NCBI GenBank assembly: GCA_020741375.1
Contig: DYZF01000284.1
Span: forward strand, 1-15,742
Origin: Tessaracoccus flavescens
Lineage (GTDB): Bacteria > Actinomycetota > Actinomycetes > Propionibacteriales > Propionibacteriaceae
Direction: 5' to 3'
DNA length: 15,742 nt
The translations under genes were made by a program, and so were the position numbers. This document shows positions 7,301 to 14,370 of this stretch, one piece after another (position 1 is the first letter of the stretch; the number at the start of each line of letters is the position of its first letter). The notes beneath the pieces are model-generated. The model searched no databases. It saw only the letters and a program-made list of their open reading frames with translations, and was not told the DNA's origin.

Positions 7301-7981
7301 TTATCGGTGGTCGACCCGGCGGCTGATCCAGTCGCCCAGAGCCTGAACAAGCTGCACGATGACGACGATGATGATGACGGTGATCACCATGATGTCGAGC
7401 GAGAAGCGCTGGAAGCCGTAGTTGTAGGCCAACCGGCCGAGGCCGCCGCCGCCGATGAGGCCGGCCATGGCGGAGTAGCCGATGATCGTGACGACGGTGG
7501 TGGTGATTCCGGCGACGATGCCCGGCATCGCCTCTGGGATCAGCACCTTCGTGACCGACTGCCACTTCGTCGACCCCATGGCGTGGGCGGCGTCGAGCTT
7601 GCCCGAATGCACGTCGCGCAGCGCCGTCTCCACCAGACGCGCGAAGAACGGGATGGCGGCGATCGAGAGCGACACTGTGGCGGCCATCGGGCCGAGCGAC
7701 GTGCCCACGATCCAGCGGGTGAACGGGATCAGCGCCAGCATCAGAATCGCGTACGGGATGGAGCGGGTGATGTTGACGACGATGCTGGACAGCACGACGT
7801 TCAGCGGCCGGTTCTCGCCGAGCCCGCCCTTGTCTGTGATGAACAGGATGACGCCCAGCGGCAGGCCGATGAGGACGGTGGCGAGGCTGGAGATGCTCAC
7901 CATGATGAGCGTCTCCCAAATCGCCGGGGGCAGCGCCTTCTGCAGCGCCGGGTTGCTGAACCACGTGTCGAGCAACGTCAT
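7301..7981 (-). CDS. metI: Methionine ABC transporter permease MetI
   Basis: The 226-residue permease subunit forms the membrane channel with MetN. Five hydrophobic segments are visible (about 23-49, 64-88, 94-116, 152-176 and 196-217), as expected for MetI. The cytoplasmic coupling (EAA) loop lies at 129-151, with the signature L-D-A-A-H-A-M-G-S ... V-L-I-P-E-A. It is normal length for the family. The ATG at 7981 overlaps the metN stop by four bases (ATGA), so translation is coupled to metN. Confidence 0.95.
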   Translation of the reverse strand: MTLLDTWFSNPALQKALPPAIWETLIMVSISSLATVLIGLPLGVILFITDKGGLGENRPLNVVLSSIVVNITRSIPYAILMLALIPFTRWIVGTSLGPMAATVSLSIAAIPFFARLVETALRDVHSGKLDAAHAMGSTKWQSVTKVLIPEAMPGIVAGITTTVVTIIGYSAMAGLIGGGGLGRLAYNYGFQRFSLDIMVITVIIIVVIVQLVQALGDWISRRVDHR

Positions 7982-8979
7982 CGGAGATCACCTCGCTCGG
8001 TGAGCTTCGCGTCGGCGCCCTGCTGGCGGAGTACGTCGACGACGTGCTGCGGGTCCGTGCCGTCGGGCACCGAGATGCGCAGGTGCGAAAACGTGGTGCC
8101 GGCCAGGTGCTCGACGCTGCCCGCGACGATGTTCAGTTCGGCGCCCACCAGCGTGGACGTGTGCGCCACCACGGGCATGGCGGCGCGCTCACCGGAGGAC
8201 AGCACGTCGACGAAGGTGCCGCCGACGGCGTCGAGCGGGGCGTGCGGCGGGATACCGAGCAGCGCTTCGGCGAGACGGCCGTCGAGGCTGTCGACCACCT
8301 CGACGAGCGGGCCGGATTCGACGATGCGGCCGCCGTCGAGGAGGGAGACCGAATCACAGATCTTCTTCACGACGTGCATCTCGTGCGTGATGACGAGGAC
8401 CGCCAGATCGCCCAAGCCCTTGAGGGAGAGGATCAGATCGAGGATCTCGTCGGTGGTCTTCGGGTCCAGCGCCGAGGTGGGTTCGTCGAAGAGGAGGACG
8501 TCGGGGTCTGTGGCCAGGGCGCGGGCGATGCCGACGCGCTGGCGCATGCCGCCGGAGAGTTGGGCGGGGTAGGCGGGGCCGGAATCGGGCAGGCCCACGA
8601 GTTCGAGCAGCTCCTGCACCTTGGCCTCGCGCTGCGCCTTGGGCGTGCCGATCAGCTCCAGCGGGTAGCCGACGTTGTCGGCGATGGTGCGTGAATCGAA
8701 CAGGTTGGCCTGCTGGAACACCAAGCCGATGCGACGGCGGGCCGTGCGGAGGGCGTCGGCGCGGGCGGCCGTGAGGTCCACCCCGTTGATCTCGACCGTG
8801 CCGGACGTGGGGTGGTCGAGCAGCGTCAGGCAGCGCACGAGCGTCGACTTACCGGCGCCCGAGTGGCCGATGATGCCGTGGATGGAGCCCGCAGGCACTG
8901 TCAGCGTGACGCCGTCGAGGGCGCGCACGTCGCGCTTGCCTTGGCGGTAGACCTTGGTCAGGTCGGTCACGGTGATCAA
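7978..8979 (-). CDS. metN: Methionine ABC transporter ATP-binding protein MetN with C-terminal NIL domain
   Basis: The 333-residue ATPase energises methionine uptake. Walker A is GHSGAGKST (38-46), the Q-loop is near Q89-Q90, the signature is LSGGMRQ (141-147), Walker B is VLLFDE (161-166) and the switch His is H199. Residues about 255-330 form the ferredoxin-like NIL domain, which in characterised MetN proteins binds methionine and inhibits transport when the cell is replete. I choose a TTG start at 8979: AGAGG sits eight bases upstream, whereas the next candidate, GTG at 8970, would lie 17 bases away. It is the first gene of metN-metI-metQ. The upstream 167 bases show no recognisable S-box or SAM-IV riboswitch. 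Confidence 0.95.
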   Translation of the reverse strand: MITVTDLTKVYRQGKRDVRALDGVTLTVPAGSIHGIIGHSGAGKSTLVRCLTLLDHPTSGTVEINGVDLTAARADALRTARRRIGLVFQQANLFDSRTIADNVGYPLELIGTPKAQREAKVQELLELVGLPDSGPAYPAQLSGGMRQRVGIARALATDPDVLLFDEPTSALDPKTTDEILDLILSLKGLGDLAVLVITHEMHVVKKICDSVSLLDGGRIVESGPLVEVVDSLDGRLAEALLGIPPHAPLDAVGGTFVDVLSSGERAAMPVVAHTSTLVGAELNIVAGSVEHLAGTTFSHLRISVPDGTDPQHVVDVLRQQGADAKLTERGDLR

Positions 8980-9146
8980 CTGAGGTGCCTCTTTCGGATG
9001 CTGGGGCCATTCAAGCAGCCGAGCGGTGGCCGGTTCGAATCGTGTGCACCGTTGTTCACGGGTAGAGAACGTGGGAATTTCCGCCGGGCGACGGTGTTAC
9101 CCGCGGGAATGGGGTCGCGTCAGCGCGGGAAGCGATCCGTGGGGGG
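8980..9146 (-). other. metN leader and promoter region, no recognised element
   Basis: These 167 bases separate the PemK-like gene stop from the metN start and must hold the metNIQ promoter. I searched for the SAM-I (GGTGGAGGGA, GATGAAG..CCGGCAACC), SAM-IV and T-box cores and found none. A long-range inverted pair, CACCGT with ACGGTG, brackets about 40 bases, but I could not match it to a known leader. Nothing else is clear. Confidence 0.4.
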
Positions 9147-9683
9147 TCAGTAGTGGCGCAGCACTTCCCGGGCGACGTCGTCGAACAGCGCCTCGTCCAG
9201 GATCGCGCCCACACGGCGCACGGCGTCGGGGTCGATCCGGATGAGGCGGTTGACGCGCGCCTCCGAGGGGCGACGCTGGTTGTCCCACGCGCCGGCGCCG
9301 ATGTCGATCCAGTAGCGCCCGGCGCGGGCCTCTTGGTCACGGTCGCGGTCGTGATCTTGCGAGGTGACCTGCAGCCCCAGCAGCCACTCGCCGTCGCGGC
9401 CGACCAGCAGCACCGGGCGGTCCTTGCCCTGGCTGTAATCCTCCTCGTACGGCACCCACGTCCACACCACTTCGCCGGGATCCGGGCGGCCGTCCTTGAT
9501 GGGCTGGTAGACGATGCGCGGGCGGTCAGTGAAATCCCCGGGGTAGCCGGTGGAGTTCTTCTGCGACCGCTGACTCTCGCGCTTGCGAGTTTTCGGATCC
9601 ACCGCTCGGTTGAGGGCGCGGACGGCGACGTCGCGCACCACGCGGAAAATGCCGTCGACAAGGGGTTTACCAGCCATGGGCAT
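9147..9683 (-). CDS. PemK/MazF-family protein (solitary toxin-fold protein)
   Basis: The 178-residue protein has a basic N-terminal extension (about 1-50, rich in K/R) and a PemK/MazF SH3-like domain beginning at PGEVVWTWVPYEED. The family hallmarks follow: KDRPVLLVGRDG, a strand ending in LQVTSQDH, and WDNQRRPSEARVNRLIRIDPDAV. MazF/PemK proteins are sequence-specific mRNA endonucleases in toxin-antitoxin pairs. At 178 residues it is longer than typical MazF (about 110), matching a long actinobacterial form usually found without an antitoxin. No antitoxin-sized ORF sits next to it; the gene 14 bases upstream is a membrane protein. Two in-frame ATGs at 9683 and 9677 are possible; AGG is four and ten bases from them respectively, so the start is uncertain by two residues. 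Toxicity is not demonstrable here. Confidence 0.8.
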   Translation of the reverse strand: MPMAGKPLVDGIFRVVRDVAVRALNRAVDPKTRKRESQRSQKNSTGYPGDFTDRPRIVYQPIKDGRPDPGEVVWTWVPYEEDYSQGKDRPVLLVGRDGEWLLGLQVTSQDHDRDRDQEARAGRYWIDIGAGAWDNQRRPSEARVNRLIRIDPDAVRRVGAILDEALFDDVAREVLRHY

Positions 9684-9697
9684 CAAGCCTAGTCGGG

Positions 9698-10267
9698 TCA
9701 GCGGTACCGGGGGAGCCGCCCGTAGAAGATCCCGTCGGGGCGGCGATACGGCTCGGTGCGCTCGGCGCGGATGTCGCGCCACTGCTGGTAGTAGGTTCGC
9801 GGGAGGAAGGTCAGCACCGCGACGACGACGGCCAGCCCGAGGCCGATGTAGCCGTAGTCGTTCGTGATCGCCGTGAAACCGGCCGTCAGCACAACCCCGG
9901 CCAGAGCCATCCACCGCGACCACGGCCAGCCGTTCCACGCTTGGAACCCAGCCACGCCGACGGCGCCCGCGGCGACGATGAGCGCCACGGCCAGCGCGCC
10001 TTCCAAAGTCAGCGACAGCCACTTGCCCGGGTCCGGCTCGATCCAGCGCACCAGCCGCGATGAGCCGGGATAGGTGGCGGGGTAGACGGCGCGGTACCAG
10101 TGCCAGCCGTACGTGAACGCCAAGGCCGCGACCGCGAGGTACGACGCGACGGCCGCCACCAGCACGACGGCGGGACGGCGGGGCTCGCCTGTGCGCGGGC
10201 TGCGCGGCACGTCGCCGCTGATCTCCTCGATCGGCGGCAGCGTCGCGATCTGCTTGGGCTCCGTCAC
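9698..10267 (-). CDS. Four-TM hypothetical membrane protein
   Basis: I do not recognise this family. From a GTG at 10267 the protein is 189 residues: a soluble, Pro- and Glu-containing N-terminus (1-32), then hydrophobic helices at about 33-54, 88-108, 119-137 and 139-155, and a basic, Tyr/Arg-rich tail (156-189). An extracytoplasmic loop (55-87) is rich in aromatic and Pro residues. GTAGG lies nine bases before the GTG; an in-frame ATG at 10288 would add seven residues but would sit within the inverted repeat region. It is divergent from the methyltransferase gene, with 31 bases between the starts, and lies 14 bases upstream of the PemK-like gene, so the two probably form an operon. Confidence 0.75.
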   Translation of the reverse strand: MTEPKQIATLPPIEEISGDVPRSPRTGEPRRPAVVLVAAVASYLAVAALAFTYGWHWYRAVYPATYPGSSRLVRWIEPDPGKWLSLTLEGALAVALIVAAGAVGVAGFQAWNGWPWSRWMALAGVVLTAGFTAITNDYGYIGLGLAVVVAVLTFLPRTYYQQWRDIRAERTEPYRRPDGIFYGRLPRYR

Positions 10268-10304
10268 GTCATGCAGCCTACCGGCCATACTTGGCTGCAT
10301 GACG
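10267..10304. promoter_or_regulatory. 12-bp perfect inverted repeat over divergent start sites, operator-like
   Basis: CGTCATGCAGCC (10267-10278) and GGCTGCATGACG (10293-10304) are exact reverse complements with a 14-bp spacer. The right arm includes the methyltransferase ATG (10299-10301), and the left arm touches the GTG of the divergent membrane protein. A dimeric regulator or a transcript hairpin is possible. A chance 12-bp match this close together is unlikely. Confidence 0.5.
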
Positions 10305-10883
10305 CACGACTGGGACGCCACCTACAGCGAAGCCGACCGCATCTGGAGCGGGCAGCCCAACAAGACCCTGGTGGCCGAGGTGACCGGCTTGGAGACCGGC
10401 CGGGCGCTCGACGTCGGCTGCGGTGAGGGTGCCGACGCCATCTGGTTGGAGCAGCGCGGCTGGGAAGTGGTGGGTGTCGATCCGTCACTGGTGGCGTTGG
10501 AGCGGGCCCAGCGGGCGGCCGACGAGGCCGACGTGGAGGTGGAGTGGGTGCATGGCTCGCTCGACGATGTGGTGCTGCCTCATGACGATTTCGATCTGGT
10601 CTCCGTCCACTACGCGCCGATCTTCCTCGACCAGATGCCGCTGGAGGAGCTGACCCGGCTGGTCGCCGTCGGCGGCACGCTGCTGGTGGTGCATCACGCG
10701 GAGTTCCACGCCCACCCGGAGCACGGCGACATCACCCAACTCCTGACCCCGGACAACGTGGCGGCGCGGCTCGGGGACGATTGGCGGATCCTCGTGCACG
10801 AGCACCGCGACCGCGACGTCGTCGAAGGTCGCGGCGCCCACCATCACGAGGACGTGGTGCTGCGCGCCGTCCGCGTGAACTAG
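10299..10883 (+). CDS. Class I SAM-dependent methyltransferase
   Basis: The 194-residue enzyme transfers a methyl group from S-adenosylmethionine to an unidentified acceptor. The Rossmann motif I is ALDVGCGEGADAIWL (36-50), followed by the motif II acidic residue in VVGVDPS (D61 binds the ribose), a motif III-like region around 83-90 and FDLVSVHYAP (98-107) as post-motif strand 4. The Methyltransf_25/TehB-like layout and the N-terminus MTHDWDATY are typical of small stand-alone actinobacterial methyltransferases. A 256-residue form extending upstream would run into the divergent gene, so I place the start at ATG 10299. No good Shine-Dalgarno is seen because the start lies inside the inverted repeat, hinting at a leaderless or structure-controlled message. 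Its stop shares CTAG with the convergent ligase gene. Confidence 0.88.
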   Translation: MTHDWDATYSEADRIWSGQPNKTLVAEVTGLETGRALDVGCGEGADAIWLEQRGWEVVGVDPSLVALERAQRAADEADVEVEWVHGSLDDVVLPHDDFDLVSVHYAPIFLDQMPLEELTRLVAVGGTLLVVHHAEFHAHPEHGDITQLLTPDNVAARLGDDWRILVHEHRDRDVVEGRGAHHHEDVVLRAVRVN

Positions 10884-11851
10884 TTCAGCTCGGCGGCGTC
10901 GGCGTCCAGCGGCGAGACGTCGGGGCGCAGCGACATCAGCACCGGCTGCCGCAGGCTGCCCGACGGCGTCACGTTCAGGTAGCGCACCTGCACGCACAGC
11001 AACGGTTCCACCCATCTGGTGCGCTTGATCTCGGGGTCGGCGGGCAGGCGATCGAAGGCTGGGGTGTCGCGTTCGATGTCGCGAAGCACCGTCAGCAGGG
11101 CCGCGCGCTGCTTCTGGCTGAGGCCGGAGCCGACGCGGCCCAGCGAGTACAGCACCGGGTTGTCCTCGAAGGTCTCGGCGTTGGCGACGTTGCCCACCCA
11201 GACAGCGCCCAGCCGGTCCGGCGCGTCGGTCTCCGGGAGCCAGCCGCCGATGACGGTCACCACTTCGGCGCGATGCGCCGTCTTGACCCAGTCGGTGCTG
11301 CGGGCGCCGGGCAGGTACTGCGACGTGCGCTTCTTGGACACGACCCCTTCGAGCCCGGCGTTGCGCGTGAACTCGGCTAGGGCCGCGCCGTCGTCGTAGG
11401 ACTCCGAGAGCTGCCAGACCCGCGGCGTCAGGCCGAGCCCCTCGAGCAGCGCGCGGCGCTCGGCCAAAGGGAGGCGGGTGAGATCGCGGCCGTCGAGCGC
11501 CAACAGGTCGAACACCACGAAGATCGCAGGTCGCTCCTTCATGTGGCGCGCCACATGGGCCGGGTTGCGGGCGTGCATCCGGTGCGCGATCTCGTGGAAG
11601 CTTGGGATGCCGTCGGAATCGAGGACCACCAGTTCGCCGTCGACGATCAGGTCTGGCAGCGTGTCGGTGCCCTCCACCACCTCGGGATAACCGTCGGTGA
11701 TGTCGCCCTCCGTGCGGTTGAACAGGCGGAACTGCCCACCCGTCACGTGGCCGACGGCGCGGACGCCGTCCCACTTCACCTCGTGCAACCACTCGTCACC
11801 GGTGGGAGGTACGCCTGGCGTGCGCGTGGGGGTGGCCAGCATGGGACGCAT
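10880..11851 (-). CDS. ATP-dependent DNA ligase, LigD-ligase-domain type
   Basis: The 323-residue protein joins DNA nicks through an AMP-lysine intermediate. The adenylation motif is E-V-K-W-D-G-V-R (24-31; K26 takes the AMP). Further nucleotidyltransferase motifs are DGELVVLD (71-78), FDLLALDG (114-121), EGVVSKK (168-174) and WVKTAHR (188-194). An OB-fold occupies about 195-323, ending in the LigD-like R-W-V-E-P-L-L-C-V-Q-V-R-Y and G-S-L-R-Q-P-V segments. It corresponds to a stand-alone ligase (LigC or LigD ligase-only forms); no polymerase, phosphoesterase or Ku is in the window. The frame is open farther upstream, but that part overlaps marC and is Arg-rich shadow sequence, so I start at ATG 11851, 23 bases after marC. 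The stop overlaps the convergent methyltransferase stop. Confidence 0.9.
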   Translation of the reverse strand: MRPMLATPTRTPGVPPTGDEWLHEVKWDGVRAVGHVTGGQFRLFNRTEGDITDGYPEVVEGTDTLPDLIVDGELVVLDSDGIPSFHEIAHRMHARNPAHVARHMKERPAIFVVFDLLALDGRDLTRLPLAERRALLEGLGLTPRVWQLSESYDDGAALAEFTRNAGLEGVVSKKRTSQYLPGARSTDWVKTAHRAEVVTVIGGWLPETDAPDRLGAVWVGNVANAETFEDNPVLYSLGRVGSGLSQKQRAALLTVLRDIERDTPAFDRLPADPEIKRTRWVEPLLCVQVRYLNVTPSGSLRQPVLMSLRPDVSPLDADAAELN

Positions 11852-11874
11852 AGACCCATCATGGACTATCGCGG

Positions 11875-12465
11875 CTACCCGAAGAAGGACCGCGTCCCCT
11901 CGAACAGCATCTGCGTGGCGAGCACCACGAGGATCATGCCCATGAGGCGCTCCACCGCCACCAGCGCGCGTTCGCCGACGACGCGGCGCAGGAATCCGGA
12001 GGAGTACAGGATGGCCGTGGTGAGCAGCCACGCGACGATCAGCGCGCCCAGATACTGCGGCCACAGGTGCGGATTCTGGCTCACCATGACCACCTCGACG
12101 GCGAGCAGCGACGGGCCGGCGACGTAGGGCACGGCCAGCGGCACGATGAGGGGTTCGTCGTGGGTCAGTGGCTCATTGAGCGGGCGCTCGGGGGTGGGGA
12201 ACACCATGCGGATGGCGATCAGCAGCAGGATGACGCCGCCGGCCGCTTGGAGCGACGAGTTCTCGATGTTCAGCAGATCCATCAGGAAGCCGCCGGCGAA
12301 CAGGAACGTCACCATGATCAGCAGGGCGATCAGGCACTCGCGCAGGATCACCCATTGGCGCCGCTCGGGGGCCGTGTTGCGCAGCGAGGTGAGGAACAAC
12401 GGCACGTTGCCGAGGCCATCCATCACGAGGAAGAACGTGATGGCGGCCGACATGAATGTCGCCAC
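11875..12465 (-). CDS. MarC-family (UPF0056) integral membrane protein
   Basis: The 196-residue protein has about six membrane helices (near 5-26, 42-60, 67-89, 105-128, 137-154 and 173-189). The family block M-D-G-L-G-N-V-P-L-F (15-24) lies in the first helix; most relatives have D-P-x-G-N here, so the glycine in place of proline is a small variant. A second conserved region is P-L-A-V-P-Y-V-A-G-P. E. coli members (MarC, YhgN, YchE) have unclear function; the family resembles amino-acid transporters, but no substrate is established. A GTG start at 12465 overlaps the upstream amidohydrolase stop by one base; ATG at 12453 is an alternative. The DNA ligase follows 23 bases downstream, so all three genes are probably co-transcribed. 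Confidence 0.9.
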   Translation of the reverse strand: MATFMSAAITFFLVMDGLGNVPLFLTSLRNTAPERRQWVILRECLIALLIMVTFLFAGGFLMDLLNIENSSLQAAGGVILLLIAIRMVFPTPERPLNEPLTHDEPLIVPLAVPYVAGPSLLAVEVVMVSQNPHLWPQYLGALIVAWLLTTAILYSSGFLRRVVGERALVAVERLMGMILVVLATQMLFEGTRSFFG

Positions 12466-13634
12466 TACCGGCCCAGCTTTCGCATCGTCAGTTCGGTGAA
12501 CAGCGCCGCGCCGTCGGCCACGACGGCGTCGTCGAAGCGCGCATAGGCCGAGTGGTTGAACGGCGCGGTTGCGGGATCGAGATCCGGAGGGCAGGCCGAG
12601 AGCCCGATGAAGCAGCCGGGGGCCGCTTCCAGGAGTCGCGAGAAGTCCTCAGCGCCGGCGAGCGGTGCGGACCAGCGGGAGTGGCGCTCTTCGCCGAACA
12701 GGTCTGCGACCACCTCGGCCACGAAATCGGCCTCGCCGGCGTGGTTGACGGTGACGGGGTACTGCTCCACGAACTCCGTCTCGCCCTTGACGCCGTGTCC
12801 GGCGGCGATGCCCTCGACGAGGGTGGGGATGGTGTTGAAGAGCTTGGCGCGCACGTCGGTGTCGAAGGTGCGCAGCGTCGCTTCGAGGCGCCCCTCCTCG
12901 GGGATGACGTTGGCGATGGTGCCTGCCTGCAGGAGGCCGACGGTGACGACGACCGGGTTCTGCACGTCGAAGTTGCGCGTCACCATCGTGTTGAGGGACG
13001 TGGTGATGGCGGCGAGGGCGGGCACCGGGTCGGCGGCGAGCTGCGGGGTGGATCCGTGGCCACCGCGGCCGACGACGCGGACCTTGGCGATGTCGGAGCT
13101 GGCCATGACGGTGCCGGGCTTGGTGGAGAACGTGCCGTGCGGGTCCAGCGCGGACCATACGTGCAGGGCGTAGACGTAGTCGGGGCGCGCGCCGGCCACG
13201 TCGAGGAGGCCCTCCTCCAGCATGTACTTGGCGCCGTCGACACCCTCCTCGCCGGGCTGGAACATGAAGATCACATCGCCGGCGAGCTCGTCCTTGCGGG
13301 CGCAGAGTTCGTGAACGGCGCCCACCAGCATGGTCATGTGGAGGTCGTGGCCGCAGGCGTGCATGTTGCCGTTGGTGGAGGCGTAGTCGAGGCCGGTGAG
13401 CTCCTCGACGGGGAGCGCGTCCATGTCGGCGCGGAGCAACACGACGGGGCGCTTGCCGTCGGTCTCCCGACCGCCGCGCAGCACGCCGACCACCGACGTC
13501 AAGGTCTCGCCGAGAGTGATCTCCAACGGGAGGCCCTCGAGGTGGCGGAGCACCGCGGCCTGGGTTTCGGGGAGTTGGAGGCCAACCTCCGGGATCTGGT
13601 GGAGTTCGCGGCGGACGGCGACGAGATCGATCAT
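12465..13634 (-). CDS. M20D-family amidohydrolase (N-acyl-amino acid / hippurate hydrolase type)
   Basis: The 389-residue metal-dependent enzyme removes an acyl group from an N-acyl amino acid. It has the M20D hallmarks: LHQIPE (11-16), RADMDALP (68-75), N-M-H-A-C-G-H-D-L-H-M (90-100; C94 and H96 metal ligands), Q-P-G-E-E-G (126-131; catalytic and ligand glutamates), H158 and the C-terminal N-H-S (360-362, ligand H361). The dimerisation lid carries G-R-G-G-H-G-S-T-P-Q (189-198), and G-A-E-D-F-S lies at 327-332. The length is normal. ATG 13634 is preceded by TAGGAA seven bases upstream. It leads the marC-ligase run and is divergent from the DUF2975 gene. Hippurate, N-acetyl and other N-acyl substrates cannot be separated by sequence. 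Confidence 0.93.
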   Translation of the reverse strand: MIDLVAVRRELHQIPEVGLQLPETQAAVLRHLEGLPLEITLGETLTSVVGVLRGGRETDGKRPVVLLRADMDALPVEELTGLDYASTNGNMHACGHDLHMTMLVGAVHELCARKDELAGDVIFMFQPGEEGVDGAKYMLEEGLLDVAGARPDYVYALHVWSALDPHGTFSTKPGTVMASSDIAKVRVVGRGGHGSTPQLAADPVPALAAITTSLNTMVTRNFDVQNPVVVTVGLLQAGTIANVIPEEGRLEATLRTFDTDVRAKLFNTIPTLVEGIAAGHGVKGETEFVEQYPVTVNHAGEADFVAEVVADLFGEERHSRWSAPLAGAEDFSRLLEAAPGCFIGLSACPPDLDPATAPFNHSAYARFDDAVVADGAALFTELTMRKLGR

Positions 13635-13685
13635 GACCCATTCCTAGCAGACGGCCCGGTTCCGCTCGGAACCTCCCGAAAAAAC

Positions 13686-13752
13686 ATATCGAAATTCGTT
13701 GTACCTATCGAGAGTCGATGCTATCGTTTTTCGATATACAGACCTGAAAGGA
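13686..13752 (+). promoter_or_regulatory. AT-rich promoter-operator of the DUF2975/HTH operon, with TATCG repeats
   Basis: Three TATCG direct repeats start at 13687, 13706 and 13722, and an inverted copy (CGATA) lies at 13732-13736. Within them are two nested inverted repeats: ATATCGAAA (13686-13694) with TTTCGATAT (13729-13737), and ATCGA-GAG-TCGAT (13707-13719). TTGTAC (13699-13704), a 17-base spacer and TATCGT (13722-13727) form a candidate -35/-10. AAGGA (13748-13752) is the Shine-Dalgarno, seven bases before the ATG at 13759. The AT content contrasts with the neighbours, so a bound repressor, possibly the operon's own HTH protein, is likely. The divergent amidohydrolase may share the region. 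Confidence 0.55.
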
Positions 13753-13758
13753 ACTGAG

Positions 13759-14370
13759 ATGCCCGCCAAGGACCCCCTCCGGTTCGACCGGACCGACACC
13801 CAACTGACCAAGCTGATCGCCGTAGGCGTCACCGCCGTGGCGGCCATCGTGACGATCGTGAACCCGATCATCGACTGGGCCACCGGCAAGCCGCTCCAGG
13901 CCTACGTCGAGGGCGTCGACCAGGGCGCGGTGGAAGGCGCCCGGGAGGGCGTCACCCTCCAGCACGGCGGCGGCCTCATGGCCGAGTTCGCCGACGCCAG
14001 CGCCGGCCTGTGGCTCGCGTCGATGGCGCCCGGCCTCCTCTTCGTCTGCCTGATGGGCGTCGTCGTCTGGCTGCTGTGGCGGCTCCTCGACGACGTGCAG
14101 GAAGGCCGGCCCTTCACCCTCACCAACGTGGCGCGCATGCGGGGCATCGCGATGATCATCATCGTCGGCTCGTTGCTGCTGTTCTTTGTCACCGGTCTGG
14201 TCAACGGCCTGATGACCACCAACGCGGTGGGCGACTCGTCGGTCTTCTTTGTCAACGAGAGCAGGGCCGCCGACCTGCTCCTGCCCGGCGTCGGCTTCCT
14301 CATCGCGGCCCTCGCCGAAGGCTTCAAGCACGGCGTGCAGCTGGAGGACGACGTCGAGGGGCTCGTGTGA
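13759..14370 (+). CDS. DUF2975-family membrane protein
   Basis: The 203-residue protein matches the DUF2975 family, of unknown function, usually encoded beside a small YozG-like HTH regulator, as here. Four membrane helices are visible (about 19-38, 90-109, 129-151, 173-188). The family-typical cytoplasmic segment L-L-D-D-V-Q-E-G-R-P-F (109-119) lies after the second helix, and the C-terminal tail F-K-H-G-V-Q-L-E-D-D-V-E-G-L-V is the usual ending. A polar loop (39-89) is presumably extracytoplasmic. ATG 13759 has AAGGA seven bases upstream. It is the first gene of a two-gene operon; its stop overlaps the HTH start by one base. Antagonism or sensing through the HTH partner is a reasonable guess from genetic pairing, not shown here. 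Confidence 0.9.
   Translation: MPAKDPLRFDRTDTQLTKLIAVGVTAVAAIVTIVNPIIDWATGKPLQAYVEGVDQGAVEGAREGVTLQHGGGLMAEFADASAGLWLASMAPGLLFVCLMGVVVWLLWRLLDDVQEGRPFTLTNVARMRGIAMIIIVGSLLLFFVTGLVNGLMTTNAVGDSSVFFVNESRAADLLLPGVGFLIAALAEGFKHGVQLEDDVEGLV

Noticed and set aside
4300..7326. A 1008-residue open frame on the + strand
   Set aside because: It runs antisense to the HAD, GNAT and metQ genes, all of which have clear motifs. Its composition (His, Val, Gly, Arg-rich) is that of a GC-rich shadow frame.
7213..7350. Upstream N-terminal extension of MetQ from a start at 7350
   Set aside because: It would bury the lipoprotein signal peptide and overlap metI. The ATG at 7212 gives a standard signal and lipobox.
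9032..9041. tRNA T-loop-like GGTTCGAATC in the metN upstream region on the + strand
   Set aside because: The flanking bases do not pair as a T stem and no acceptor or anticodon arm is found, so it is a chance match rather than a tRNA or attachment-site remnant.
8980..9146. SAM riboswitch (S-box or SAM-IV) before metN
   Set aside because: None of the conserved core strings is present on the minus strand. A covariance search would be decisive.
10485..11792. A 435-residue minus-strand frame across the methyltransferase and ligase
   Set aside because: It is out of phase with the ligase motifs and antisense to the methyltransferase, with an Arg-rich shadow composition and no domain.
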